Numbered from the stretch's first letter, positions 1 to 10,189 are shown. The stretch is DNA of 64,000 nucleotides from Colias croceus (GCF_905220415.1 NC_059568.1:14818001-14882000), one strand, 5' to 3'. Translations and numbers: made by a program. The notes: generated by a model not told the origin, from the letters alone.

Positions 1-883
1 GTGGCATCAAAATAATGTGACGAAAATGTACAGCAAATAATTGTGACAACCTCTCACGGCATAAATATGTGACATCAACTAGATGGCAATAATATCTGAC
101 ACAATTTCATATTTCTGTATTTTGCATCGATTCCTCACAAAAAGCATTTAAATATGTGACATCAACTAGGAAGCAATAATATCTGACACAATTTCATATT
201 TCTGTATTTTGCATCGATTCCTCACACAAAGCATAAATAATAAATACCTATGTGACACCAACTAGGTGGCAATAATATCTGACACAATTTCATATTTCTG
301 TATTTTGCATCGATTCCTCACGAAAAGCATAAATATGTGACATCAACTAGGAAGCAATAATATATGACACAATTTCATATTTCTGTATTTTGCATCGATT
401 CCTCACGAAAAGCATAAATATGTGACATCAACTAGGAAGCAATAATATCTGACACAATTTCATATTTCTGTATTTTGCATCGATTCCTCACGAAAAGCAT
501 AAATATGTGACATCAACTAGGAAGCAATAATATCTGACACAATTTCATATTTCTGTATTTTGCATCGATTCCTCACGAAAAGCATAAATATGTGACATCA
601 ACTAGGAAGCAATAATATCTGACACAATTTCATATTTCTGTATTTTGCATCGATTCTTCACGAAAAGCATAAATATGTGACATCAACTAGGAAGCAATAA
701 TATCTGACACAATTTCATATTTCTGTATTTTGCATCGATTCCTCACACAAAGCATAAATATGTGACACCAACTAGGTGGCAATAATATCTGACACAATTT
801 TATATTTCTGTATTTTGCGTTGATTTCACACAAAAAGCATAAATATGTGACATCAACTAGGAAGCAATAATATCTGACACAAT
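1..883. repeat. 85-bp tandem satellite, about 10 copies
   Basis: The motif TGTGACATCAACTAGG recurs with starts near 68, 155, 251, 336, 421, 506, 591, 676, 761 and 846. The period is therefore 85 bp in most units, with 87 and 96 bp in the first two intervals. Each unit holds a TGACAC...ATTTCATATTTCTG segment and a GCATCGATTCCTCAC segment. Units from 336 to 760 are almost identical, which suggests recent homogenisation. The first 83 bases differ from the unit and match, inverted, positions 7192-7273. The array reaches the window edge, so its full length is unknown. Confidence 0.95.
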
Positions 884-1021
884 TTTATTTTAATTTAATA
901 TTGAATTAATACAAAATATAAATTTTATTTTAACTACGTTGTTTTAAAACATTATTACCATATTAATTAATATGTGCCGTCGTTGTATACTACATATTGT
1001 ATGTCTAGATATTATATCCTA

Positions 1022-1050
1022 CCAGCTTAACACCCGCGGCTTCGCCCGCG
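1022..1050 (-). mobile_element. 3' end of a Helitron-like element split by the LINE
   Basis: The short stretch CACCCGCGGCTTCGCCCGCG, preceded by a decayed CTAG end (CCAGCTTAA), is the 3' terminal hairpin of the Lep1-type Helitron-like family seen many times in this window. It stops exactly where the poly(T) of the LINE begins. The other half resumes at 6239 with GTTTTCAAAGAAAAACCCGC, as in the unbroken copy at 9254-9471. Confidence 0.8.
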
Positions 1051-1229
1051 TTTTATTTTTTTTTTTTTTTTTTTTTTTTTTTTGATAGCCAACAATTGTT
1101 TACACTATATATGGCATGAAAGGAAAAATACAATTTAACTTATCAAGTGTAACAATTACTTACAGGCTAACACTACATGCTTTTGAAAACGGTTATGACA
1201 TATGAACATTAAAAAAAAAAAAAAAAAAC

Positions 1230-1745
1230 TGATAAATACACAAGATAACGTTTAACAAATTATCAACAGAATATCTATTTAAAAACTAATGTAAGTCATA
1301 TTAAAATAAAATCGGCATACAAAAATTACAATTTTAAAATATTAAATTAAAGTACATAAAAAGTTAAAAACCAACATAAAAATTCATTTTTTATAATATT
1401 AATAATATAATATAATATCTACATAAAAATAAAGTTCGACAGACAAAATATCTATTTAAACAATGTAAATATTCAAGTTAAGATAAAATCGGCATTTAAT
1501 TTACAATTTTCAAATATAATATTAAAAAGCTTAAAAAAAACCAACACAAAAATTCAATTTTTTTTTATAATATCTACACAAAAATATAGTTTGAACAAAC
1601 ATAAGAAAAATATCCATTTATAAATAATTTAAACATTCATATTAATATTAAGATAAAATCGTCATTCAATTAATTACATTACAATATTAAAATTAAAGAA
1701 AAAAAATTAAAATAACAATAACAATAAAAAAGCTACAATTAAATA
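1230..1745 (-). repeat. Tandem repeats in the LINE 3' UTR
   Basis: Three imperfect AT-rich units of roughly 150-180 bp lie between ORF2 and the poly(A). Each carries TAAAATCGGCAT or TAAAATCGTCAT (near 1306, 1484 and 1655), followed by a TTACAATTTT-like segment and an ACCAACAYAAAAATTCA-like segment. The fourth feature is an A-tract at about 1211-1228. Repeated 3' UTR modules are common in LINEs. The role here is unknown. Confidence 0.65.
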
Positions 1746-1764
1746 AATACATTATTTGGTACAA

Positions 1765-4647
1765 TTATTTTTCCTTGAAATATTTGAGAGAAGCATTATA
1801 AAACTTAACCACACTGTCTGCATTTATATCTATTAGATCACTGTATTCGTTTAGAGATTTAGTTAATCTGCCGATAGGGGAATTTGCCCCTAGAACCGTT
1901 CTTCGTAGTGGCGGACACAACGGAGTAATACATTTACGTGGGTACTTGGATGGAACGCGAAAATTTATCAGATGCAATATGCCTGGACAGTTAATTTTAT
2001 TTCTAAGAATTTTAAAGAGAAACAACACATCGCTGACATTATAGCGGGTCGATAGAGAGATCATTCCGAAAAAGCCGAGACGCTCCTTATAAGAGGACAG
2101 CTGCTTAGCTTTCCCTTTAAAAAAAGCTAAGTGCCATAAAAAACGTTTCTGGACCCTTTCCAATCTCAACATGTGAGTGGCAAAGTGCGGCCTCCAAACG
2201 ATACTACAGTATTCCATAATACTTCGTACTAAGCTATTGTATAGCATAATTTTTGTACGCTCACGGATAAAGTCCTTAGTGTTTCGGATTAGGAAGCCTA
2301 ACATTCGGGATGACTTCTTAATGACATGATCAATATGAGGTACAAAGGTTACTTTCTTATCAAAAATTACTCCCAAATCTCGGATTGTGTCAACATTTTG
2401 AATTAGTTCATTACCAATTAGATACTGCGATCGAAAGGTTAAATTTTTACGGGAAAAACTTACATGGTAGCATTTTTTTGGATTTAGTTGCATTTTGTTT
2501 TGATAACACCATTGAGTAAGCCTATTTAAATCGTCCTGAAGTAGCGCAATGTCATTCGGTTCATCAATAGCTCTGGCAAATTTTAAGTCATCGGCATACA
2601 TAAAACATTCAGAAAATTGAAAACATCGGGGCAGGTCGTTGATATAGATGTTGAAAAGGACGGGTGCTAAGTGCGAACCCTGGGGAGCACCCGATGAAAT
2701 GTGGTGACTATTGGATCTGTACCCATTCATGACGACAAAGAACTCGCGGTTCGTAACATAAGACTGGATCCAATTTAATAGTGACCCTGTGATGCCATAT
2801 GCAGAAAGTTTATAGACTAGTATAGGATGAGAGATTCTATCAAAGGCTTTGCTAAAATCTGTATAGATGACGTCAAATTGTTTATTTGCGTCAATATTTC
2901 GGATAAGAGACTCTGTAAACGTCACCAAGTTTGTGGTTGTTGATCTTGATGGAATGAAACCATGCTGGTGATCACTTACATAGAGCTTGAAATGTTGTTG
3001 GATGTAAGGACAAATTAATGACTCGAAGACTTTCGCAAATGTTGAGATAATTGAAATAGGCCTATAATTTGAGACTATATCCTTCTTCTCGGACTTATGT
3101 ACGGGGACGACTTTAGCTTTCTTCCATTGAATTGGGAAAGTTCCAGACTTCAGCGACTTATTAAAAATTATTACCAGGGGGTCAACGAGGGCTGTCGCAC
3201 AAGTAGATATAAAAATAGGCGGAATCCCATCAGGACCAGCACCTTTTTCGACATTCAGCGACTGTAACTTTTTAAGAATGCAGTCCCTATCAAGTGACGG
3301 TATTATTAAGCATTGGCTATTAGTTTCAATTGCATCTAGATGATAAGGAACACGAGAGACACTGTCATGAGCAGTTGTGTATGATGATAAAAAATACGAA
3401 GCAAAAAGATTACATATTGTTGTAGCATCTGATGAAGAAGTCTCGCTATCGCTCATAGTCAGGGGATAGGAACTGGTTCCACCGCGCTTTAATTTGATAT
3501 AAGACCATAAGAGCTTTGGATTCTTCGATAGATTAGATTCTAATGAGTCCATATATTTTTTGTATAAGTCCTTTGCTAGTAATTGACATCTCTTTGTTAT
3601 TAATTTGAATTCAATTTCATCCATTGGATTTTTGTACATCTTATAACGCAATCTCAACTTATTCTTTTCTTTTAATGAACGTATCATTCCTTTATTAAAC
3701 CATGGTGGATAACGAGTCGATGAGGTTTTACTGGTTGGAACATGCTTAGCTATGATCTCATTTAGCAAATCATATAGAATTTGAACCATGCTATCAACAT
3801 CATTAGACCCACCAAGAACTTCACTCCAATTAAGACTATTCAGGTACTCTATAATTTTCTTATAATTTGCTTTGTAGAAATTACGTTTCAAGTTGTGTTT
3901 GTTGTAAGGTAGATTTAGTTCCTTTAAAAATATAAGTGTAATGTCAAGCGGAGGGTGAAGTACGTCAATGGATGTCAAAGTGAATAAGGGTTCACTTACT
4001 GAGCATGAAGATAAGGAAGAAAGGACAAGATCCAAAGTTCGACCAGAAATATTTTTTACACAGTTGAATTGGGACAGTTTACTAACATCAACAAATTCCA
4101 GAAATGTTTTGCACACATTAGGAAGAGATATATTAAGGGATCTAGAGGTCCAGTTTATTTTACCTAGATTGAAATCTCCTATTATGCATATTGGCATTTT
4201 TGTCGACTCAATGACTATATTGCAGTGCTCAATAAAATGTTCGATGGAGGACAGAGAAACAGGTGGAGGATGGTACACTGCACAGAAGATAACTTGATTT
4301 GAGACGTGATTAGAAGGCACATCAACAGTCACCCAGAGATCCTCACATCTACTTTCCCATCTATCGATACGGTAGGAGTTAAATTTCCTTAGAACAGCAA
4401 TTAAGACTCCACCGCCATCTTTATTTGGGTGAAAACCTGACGTCTCCCTATCCCGCCTATAGATCACGTACCTATCATCAACCAGTTCAGAACTAAGTAT
4501 ATTGCTATTTAGCCAGGTTTCGGTTAGGATTATTATATCATAATCGGTACAGGAAATATTATTGTAAAAAGTGTTGGTTTTAGTTCTAAGGCCCCTGCAA
4601 TTTTGGTAATAGATTTTTAAATTATTGAATTTTGTAGAGGTTAAGTC
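1765..4647 (-). CDS. LINE ORF2: endonuclease and reverse transcriptase
   Basis: The open frame runs from just after a stop at 4650 to the stop at 1765, about 960 codons. The protein would nick target DNA and prime reverse transcription of its own RNA. The apurinic-like endonuclease comes first: QNCRGL (about 4605-4588), LTETWL (near 4528-4510), GDFN (about 4178-4167) and a late DVLHPPLDI box. The reverse transcriptase follows, with FSKAFDRISH, GAPQGSHLAPVLFNIYINDL and the catalytic YADD (2598-2587). A C-terminal region typical of CR1/Jockey ORF2 ends the protein. No ATG lies in the 180 bases before the GTG at 4467, yet the conserved start of the endonuclease is encoded there. The start may be non-AUG, or may depend on coupling to ORF1, which ends 46 bases upstream. 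Confidence 0.9.
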   Translation of the reverse strand, partial: DLTSTKFNNLKIYYQNCRGLRTKTNTFYNNISCTDYDIIILTETWLNSNILSSELVDDRYVIYRRDRETSGFHPNKDGGGVLIAVLRKFNSYRIDRWESRCEDLWVTVDVPSNHVSNQVIFCAVYHPPPVSLSSIEHFIEHCNIVIESTKMPICIIGDFNLGKINWTSRSLNISLPNVCKTFLEFVDVSKLSQFNCVKNISGRTLDLVLSSLSSCSVSEPLFTLTSIDVLHPPLDITLIFLKELNLPYNKHNLKRNFYKANYKKIIEYLNSLNWSEVLGGSNDVDSMVQILYDLLNEIIAKHVPTSKTSSTRYPPWFNKGMIRSLKEKNKLRLRYKMYKNPMDEIEFKLITKRCQLLAKDLYKKYMDSLESNLSKNPKLLWSYIKLKRGGTSSYPLTMSDSETSSSDATTICNLFASYFLSSYTTAHDSVSRVPYHLDAIETNSQCLIIPSLDRDCILKKLQSLNVEKGAGPDGIPPIFISTCATALVDPLVIIFNKSLKSGTFPIQWKKAKVVPVHKSEKKDIVSNYRPISIISTFAKVFESLICPYIQQHFKLYVSDHQHGFIPSRSTTTNLVTFTESLIRNIDANKQFDVIYTDFSKAFDRISHPILVYKLSAYGITGSLLNWIQSYVTNREFFVVMNGYRSNSHHISSGAPQGSHLAPVLFNIYINDLPRCFQFSECFMYADDLKFARAIDEPNDIALLQDDLNRLTQWCYQNKMQLNPKKCYHVSFSRKNLTFRSQYLIGNELIQNVDTIRDLGVIFDKKVTFVPHIDHVIKKSSRMLGFLIRNTKDFIRERTKIMLYNSLVRSIMEYCSIVWRPHFATHMLRLERVQKRFLWHLAFFKGKAKQLSSYKERLGFFGMISLSTRYNVSDVLFLFKILRNKINCPGILHLINFRVPSKYPRKCITPLCPPLRRTVLGANSPIGRLTKSLNEYSDLIDINADSVVKFYNASLKYFKEK

Positions 4648-4692
4648 TCAATCATGGTTATAATAAAAGAAAAACTTACGATCTAGGTTCAG

Positions 4693-5760
4693 CTAAATTA
4701 ATTTGCTAAGACTAACACTATTCTTGATCAATATATATTCAGCACCATCAGTTTTACGTACAAATATTTTACCATTTCTAACCCAGACGTATTTGTAACC
4801 CATTTCTTTAGCTTTAATTCTGGTCGCTGCATGAAGAGCCTTGTTGGCTGGCGAAAGGTGTTCCATTATGTAAACAGGAGACCTCTGTGTCTCACAGCCC
4901 AGATGAGTAGAGTTTAGTTTATCGTGAGGGTTGTTTTGGTTATACTTCAGAATCGAGGCAAGCAGCTGATCGCGCATCTTTGTTGACGTTAACTGAACCA
5001 CTATAGACCGTGGGCGAGAATTCGATTTATTGGACTTAGCAACGCGAGTACAATGCAAAATATCTTTTTCTCCGATGTTGCAATTAACAACGTTGCCTAG
5101 TTGAGTAACGATGTTGTATAGATTCTCATTTCTTTTTTCAGGCATGCATTGTATTTCCAGATTATTCGAACGAGAATGTTGCTCCAGGTTATTAATTCGT
5201 AAAAGTAAATCATCAATTGAATTTCTAAGTTCGGTATTTTCTTTTTCTAATTTTTTTGTTATTTCAGTGGCCGATTGCTGTAATTTCTCAATTTCATCAA
5301 ATCTTGCATTCATAAACTGCATCGATCTTACGAGCTCCTTCATTTCCTCACGGACTGGTATTAGTTCTTTATTGATAGTGGAGACAATACTAACATTAAA
5401 TTGACCTAACATCTCGCTAAATTCCGTTTTTATAATATTCTGTATCATTAAACGTAAATCTTCATTATTAGATATCGGAGAAGTTGGTGGTGGGGATCCT
5501 GAGGCTTGCCTTTTATTGCCTCTATTCAAGGTTACATTACGGATAGGAGTCGAATCCTTCTTCAAAGTTTTTGGGTTCTTGCTTAGGCATATAGGGCAGT
5601 TCCAGGATTTTTCCTCCTTAGATTTGTAGGGGGAAACCTTCATAGATAAGCAGGCATAATGAAATGACTTTCCACACGATGAACATATAATGCACTTTTG
5701 GTTTCCACCAGTATCATCGTCATTTGTGCAACATCCCCATAATGCGGATACAGTAGCCAT
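4693..5760 (-). CDS. LINE ORF1: PHD-like finger and coiled-coil RNA-binding protein
   Basis: This 355-residue protein starts at an ATG at 5760. Residues about 10-58 form a cysteine-rich PHD-like finger (CIICSSCGKSFHYACL, then WNCPICL). A heptad-rich coiled coil spans about 120-190. A C-terminal domain around 195-330 resembles the RNA-binding part of L1-type ORF1 proteins. A PHD-like finger plus coiled coil is known from ORF1 of CR1-group LINEs. The protein would trimerise or multimerise and coat the element RNA. No stops or frameshifts are visible. Confidence 0.85.
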   Translation of the reverse strand: MATVSALWGCCTNDDDTGGNQKCIICSSCGKSFHYACLSMKVSPYKSKEEKSWNCPICLSKNPKTLKKDSTPIRNVTLNRGNKRQASGSPPPTSPISNNEDLRLMIQNIIKTEFSEMLGQFNVSIVSTINKELIPVREEMKELVRSMQFMNARFDEIEKLQQSATEITKKLEKENTELRNSIDDLLLRINNLEQHSRSNNLEIQCMPEKRNENLYNIVTQLGNVVNCNIGEKDILHCTRVAKSNKSNSRPRSIVVQLTSTKMRDQLLASILKYNQNNPHDKLNSTHLGCETQRSPVYIMEHLSPANKALHAATRIKAKEMGYKYVWVRNGKIFVRKTDGAEYILIKNSVSLSKLI

Positions 5761-6238
5761 AGTATATATTTAAAAAGTGTAATCCAAAAACTTAACTTAT
5801 ATTTCCGATTTTTCCCTATATAAAGATTCTCACAGCGGCACACAAGGGCAAGGCACTAAGTAACTTACGTTCCGTCGCTTATTCTTTGACGCAATGGGCG
5901 GGGACTATGCTTCAACGCGGCAGGCAAGCAGTTCTGATGCTTATGCGTGGAGCGGAACCGTGCAAATTGCACGCACTACGCGTAGAAATCACAAGTCATG
6001 CAGACGTCAGTACATCGATTGTAATATAACTTTTGAACGGAATGATATTAGTTCGCTTAAAATACACACTGTTTATTGATATTTTTGATGTAATTCACTG
6101 CAGCACTGGTTTATTGTCAAGTTATGAAAGTACTTGTTGCAATTTAAACGTAAATAACTTTAAGAAATAGTAATTCTTCACAGAGCAAAAACTAACGTAT
6201 GCTAGCCGTTTGAGTGCACGGTCAAAGATGAAGAAGAT

Positions 6239-6425
6239 GTTTTCAAAGAAAAACCCGCATAGTTTCCGTTCCTGTGGGATTTCCAGGATAAAAGCTCTCA
6301 TAAGCGTTAATCCAAGTTACCTTCTATGTGTGTGCCAAATTCCATTGTTTTGCCTTTTATTTGTGTGAAAGAGTAACAAACATCCTTACATGATACGAAC
6401 TTTCGCATTTATAATATTAGAAGGA
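6239..6425 (-). mobile_element. 5' half of the Helitron-like element split by the LINE
   Basis: On the minus strand this starts TCCTTCTAATATTATAAATG at 6425, the family's 5' end. It runs to GTTTTCAAAG at 6239, where the LINE begins, and completes the fragment at 1022-1050. No protein is encoded. Confidence 0.8.
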
Positions 6426-6879
6426 TATCATATCATGACAAAATTTAAGTATTCATATACTTATATGAATACCCACTTGGGTAGATCTATTTTATTTGAA
6501 GGTTCAGTGTAACCTTCATGTATTATTTAGAAATTGTTTTGTTATATTTGACGTTAGCGGCGTTTGACACCTTTGACACGATTGCTCCGTTATTCATTTT
6601 CTTTTACCTATAATCACAGAATACATAATAGTAGCTAAACGCTACTATAATATTGCTATTATTTTATTGAGTATCGAAAATTATGTCAAGTTAACATATT
6701 TCATTTAAATAAATTATCGTAATTTCATTTAAATAAAAAATATTTACAAAATATAATGTGTCTTTTGTTATATTCTTACCCCAGCAAAATACAAAACACT
6801 AATTCAATAAAAAACGTTTCGCCTTTTTAAAATCCTATCCAATTTTATCCTACTAGTCCTACTATAATCCTACTTCCTA
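6426..6879. other. AT-rich spacer
   Basis: Nothing coding is seen. It holds AT-rich runs and, at 6849-6890, four stacked TCCTACT-type Helitron 5' starts just before the next element. Confidence 0.6.
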
Positions 6880-7108
6880 TCCTACTAATCTATTATTATA
6901 AATGCGAAAGTTTGTGAGGATGTGTATGTGTGTGTCTGTTACTCTTTCACGCAAATACTACTGAACCGATTACAATGAAATTTAGCAGACATATAAAGAG
7001 TAACTTGGGTTAACAAATAGGATAGGTTTTATCCCAAAAATCCCACGGGAACGGATACTATGCGGTATTTCTGTGAAAACGCAGGCGAAGCCGCGGGCGG
7101 AAAGCTAG
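6880..7108 (+). mobile_element. Non-autonomous Helitron-like element (Lep1 type)
   Basis: It begins TCCTACTAATC, contains TAAATGCGAAAG, CTGTTACTCTTTCACGC and CCCACGGGAACGG, and ends in the GC-rich hairpin GCGAAGCCGCGGGCGG followed by CTAG at 7105-7108. There are no terminal inverted repeats. It abuts the inverted satellite arm directly. Confidence 0.8.
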
Positions 7109-7400
7109 TGTCACATATTTATGCTTTTTGTGAGGAATCAATTATATTTTACAATACAGAAATATAAAATTGTGTCAGATATTATTGCCTCCTAGGTGAC
7201 GTCACATATTTATGCTTCGAGAGGTTATCACAATTATTTGCTGTAACATTTTCGTCACATAATTTTGATGCCACTTTATTATGTTGTCTACTAATGTCAG
7301 ATATTTTTGCTGTATACGGGCAGACAGATATTATTGAACCCGTTCTTATGACAGATATTTTTGCTAATCTGCAAATGGTAATATATTTATGCTTCTGACT
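7109..7400 (-). repeat. Inverted partner of the left satellite
   Basis: Positions 7192-7273 match bases 1-83 in reverse complement at roughly 90%. Positions 7109-7195 match one 85-bp satellite unit inverted. Beyond 7274 a degenerate short motif continues in several variants (GTCASATATTTWTGC), for example at about 7296, 7327 and 7350. The two arms flank about 6 kb and may be the ends of one larger element. Confidence 0.75.
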
Positions 7401-7920
7401 GTACCTACGTCGAATCGCTTCAGGCGTTTTGGTGGACATTGTAATTTCTCGGAAATGCTAAAAGCAATTTTGTTTTTAGTTACGACAAGACTTTGTGGCC
7501 TCAAACGATTTATTACTTCTATTTCATATACCTACATTTGTAAAGTTCTTTTTAATATTTACGTTACAGAGAGAGTAGGAAGTATATCGCACGTAAGAAT
7601 TATATGCCGCGTTACACTGGTGTAGTTACTAGTGTAAGTGTAAGTCTTGTGTCTCTATAAGTTAGATGAATTATTGATCTAATTGTTCTTATAGATATAT
7701 TTCAAGTATTTATTCACAAATTTTATTTAAATAAAAATAAATCAATAATATGTTTGCATAAAACACAAATATCGAGTTGAGTTAAACCAAGGTGGCTTAA
7801 CTCCACCGGTTGAACCGTTTAATCACAAAACCTTCTCACACTTAATAATTCAAGCACGTACGAATTTACACCACACCTGTCAAACAATTCGTTTTAATGT
7901 AATTGAGCCATGTTCTACGA
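7401..7920. other. Non-coding spacer
   Basis: I see no supported gene. Open frames here are short and unremarkable. Confidence 0.5.
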
Positions 7921-8188
7921 CAGCCTTTTCCAAACTTTTCCAAAGGTTGCCTTTTTTTCCTAGAGCCATCTTACCAGGATCCGCGGACCCCCAAAAAACT
8001 TATACGCAGAAGTCAATCTATGTTATTTTAAAAATTGCTTGATTTTTTGCAGTGTTTTTGTACTAAATTGCTTAGAAACCAATCACTTGACAGATTATAA
8101 AATCTGGTCAAGCCTTAGTGCCTTTCAAAATTTTCTTGATTTGTCTCCCTCTGGGATATGCTCGCGGACCGCAGGTTGGGAAACGCTG
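7921..8188. mobile_element. Possible hAT-type MITE
   Basis: The left end CAGCCTTTTCCAAACTTT and the reverse-complemented right end CAGCGTTTCCCAACCTGC are similar imperfect inverted repeats. GCGGACC boxes lie just inside both ends, as in hAT miniature elements. I could not find a matching 8-bp target duplication, so family assignment is tentative. Confidence 0.45.
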
Positions 8189-8510
8189 TTTAATTTATAA
8201 AATATAAAATTCGGGTAAAACCTGTTGAAGTTGATGCATGTCTTTCAAATGTGCCAACACGATTGAAAATTTCCTCAATGTTCAAAGATTCATAAGAACC
8301 TTATCATGATGCTAAGAACTAATCTATTAAAACTAACATAGACGAATTCTACTTCTACACGCAAGACTAAGAACAACTTAAGAAGAATTTAAAATTCAGA
8401 CCATCAATGAAACTGTACCTAATTTTTTTGGGAAACTAATATAATTTTAATCCTTAATTTTTCAAGTAAGTTAAAACTCATATCCTGAAGCGTATACATA
8501 TTACAGAATG

Positions 8511-8556
8511 TTCCAGCAAATTCTGTAGAATTTGCTGGAACCGACTGTAGTCGGTT
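8511..8556. repeat. Two adjacent perfect palindromes
   Basis: TTCCAGCAAATTCT (8511-8524) and its exact complement (8527-8540) are separated by only GT. Immediately after, AACCGACT (8539-8546) pairs with AGTCGGTT (8549-8556), again with a GT centre. Together they could extrude a double cruciform. Confidence 0.85.
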
Positions 8557-9253
8557 ACAAAAATGAAGCTACTCCTCATAGTATATTACCACACAGTGAG
8601 AAAGTTCGTTATTAGTTCTTACTGCATCACATTGTTTAAATTTTAAAACTTCTACTACGAGAATAATGGTTAATATGATACAACGTTTCATGTTTCAACC
8701 AGCTTCAAAAAAGGAGTATTGCACTGTATTTTTTTTTGGTATGTAACCACAGAACTTTCGACTGGGTGAACCGGATTTGATGGTTAATTTTTCTTCTTAT
8801 GAAGCTGATTCTTATTTTGTTAAAATAAATATTAGACAGCTGTAGACATTATGCTTAATCAATAGTATATAATATCTGAGGACCTATTCTCAATCCAAAC
8901 AAAAACGTTTGTGACCATAAATGGATTCGAGAACAAGGAATACACAGCACTCGAATTAACGTTGACCTTTAACCATATCCATCGAGGCATAAAAATACTG
9001 GGTCGGAATATTAAATTCAGTAGTCCGTGCTGGCAATGAAATACGTCTAGATATTTTATTTGAAGGTATCCCAGAATTGTCGAAAACAAAATGAACGTAA
9101 TATATAATGCGATAACTACATAATATAGTAAAATATTCTAAGCATTAGATGTTAAAAGGTAATTTTTTACATTTTTTATGAATTATAAGTTCGTATTATC
9201 ACAGATTACAATAGTTACGTAAGGATTATGGCATCTGTGGCTAAAAAAATAGA
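8557..9253. other. Non-coding spacer
   Basis: AT-rich, with no convincing exon. The minus-strand open frame at 8859-9089 has no recognisable protein features. Confidence 0.5.
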
Positions 9254-9471
9254 CTAGATTTGCACCCGCGGCTTCGCCCACGTTTTCAAAGAAAAACCCA
9301 CATAGTTCCTAAATCCTATCCCTGTGGGATTCGTGGAATAAAAAGAAGCCTACGTCTTATTCTGGGTATTCATCTAAATTTCATTCTAATCGGTTCAGTA
9401 GTATTTTCGTGAAAGAGTAACAAATATCTATACAACCATCCACACAAACTTTCGCCTTTATAATATTAGTA
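9254..9471 (-). mobile_element. Non-autonomous Helitron-like element
   Basis: Full Lep1-type copy read on the minus strand. The CTAG end is at about 9254, followed by CACCCGCGGCTTCGCCCACG, TTTTCAAAGAAAAACCC and, at the far end, TTTCGCCTTTATAATATTAG. It serves as the unbroken reference for the copy split by the LINE. Confidence 0.85.
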
Positions 9472-9489
9472 ACTCAGGCAACGGAACCA

Positions 9490-9518
9490 CAGACACAATA
9501 GAAAATCTATTGTGTCTG
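9490..9518. repeat. 12-bp perfect hairpin
   Basis: CAGACACAATAG and its exact complement are separated by AAAAT. No terminator or ncRNA role can be inferred. Confidence 0.8.
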
Positions 9519-9576
9519 GGACCGATCGGGCCGCTTGGGGCTCAATGGGTTAGTAGGATGAGTTACTGATATTAAA

Positions 9577-10189
9577 ATCCCACCAAAAACATAAATGTAA
9601 AATTTGGAGCCGAGTTCAATCGTTGACTTAATTTGCCAAAAAAAGAAATGAGATCTAAATGTGTGCCAAGTTCTGCAGACAGTCCAGAAATTTATTTACA
9701 AAGATGTATTAAGTTCTTAGGTTGACTGAAAACTCAATTGTTTTATTTTCCCTTAGAGAACAATGTTAATTCCAAAATATAACTTTTTAAATTTGAATAA
9801 TATAATTATTTTCACAAAGCAAACAACTAATGACCTATTGAACCCCATAATTTGATGAGGCTAGTTTTTAGAACCTCACAAAATATAAACAGTATGTAAA
9901 ACTAGCCTCATCAAATTATGGGGTTCAATAGGTCATTAGTTGTTTCCTTTGTGAAAATAATTATATTATTCAAATTTAAAAAGTTATATTTTGGAATAAA
10001 CATTGTTCTCTAAGGGAAAATAAAACAATTGAGTTTTCAGTCAACCTAAGAACTTAATACATCTTTGTAAATAAATTTCTGGACTGTCTGCAGAACTTGG
10101 CACACATTTAGATCTCATTTCTTTTTTTGGCAAATTAAGTCAACGATTGAACTCGGCTCCAAATTTTACATTTATGTTTTTGGTGGGAT
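9577..10189. repeat. Long near-perfect inverted repeat, arms about 293 bp
   Basis: The left arm (9577-9869) and right arm (9896-10189) are almost exact reverse complements around a 26-bp centre. Only a few differences are visible, for instance CAAAGCAAAC against GTTTCCTTTG and GTTAATTCC against GGAATAAAC. The arms are otherwise single-copy in this window and encode nothing recognisable. Such identity implies a recent origin or gene conversion. A transcript across it would fold into a long double-stranded RNA. Confidence 0.95.

Larger units (their letters stand above)
1051..6238 (-). mobile_element. Complete CR1/Jockey-like LINE inserted in a Helitron-like element
   Basis: This is a non-LTR retrotransposon of about 5.2 kb read on the minus strand. 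It has a 5' leader (about 6238-5761), ORF1 (5760-4693), ORF2 (4647-1765), a 3' UTR with repeats, and a terminal A-tract seen as poly(T) at 1051-1083. Both sides are halves of the same Helitron-like element, so the borders are well fixed. A short GTTTT at 1050-1054 and 6239-6243 may be the target duplication. Both ORFs are open and of usual length, so the copy may be young. The leader has small palindromes such as GTGCAAATTGCAC near 5968. Clade placement between CR1 and Jockey relatives is an inference from protein style. Confidence 0.85.

Noticed and set aside
1..883. Regular repeats that might suggest a CRISPR array
   Set aside because: The repeats are contiguous 85-bp units without unique spacers, and the DNA is clearly from an animal genome. 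It is a satellite.
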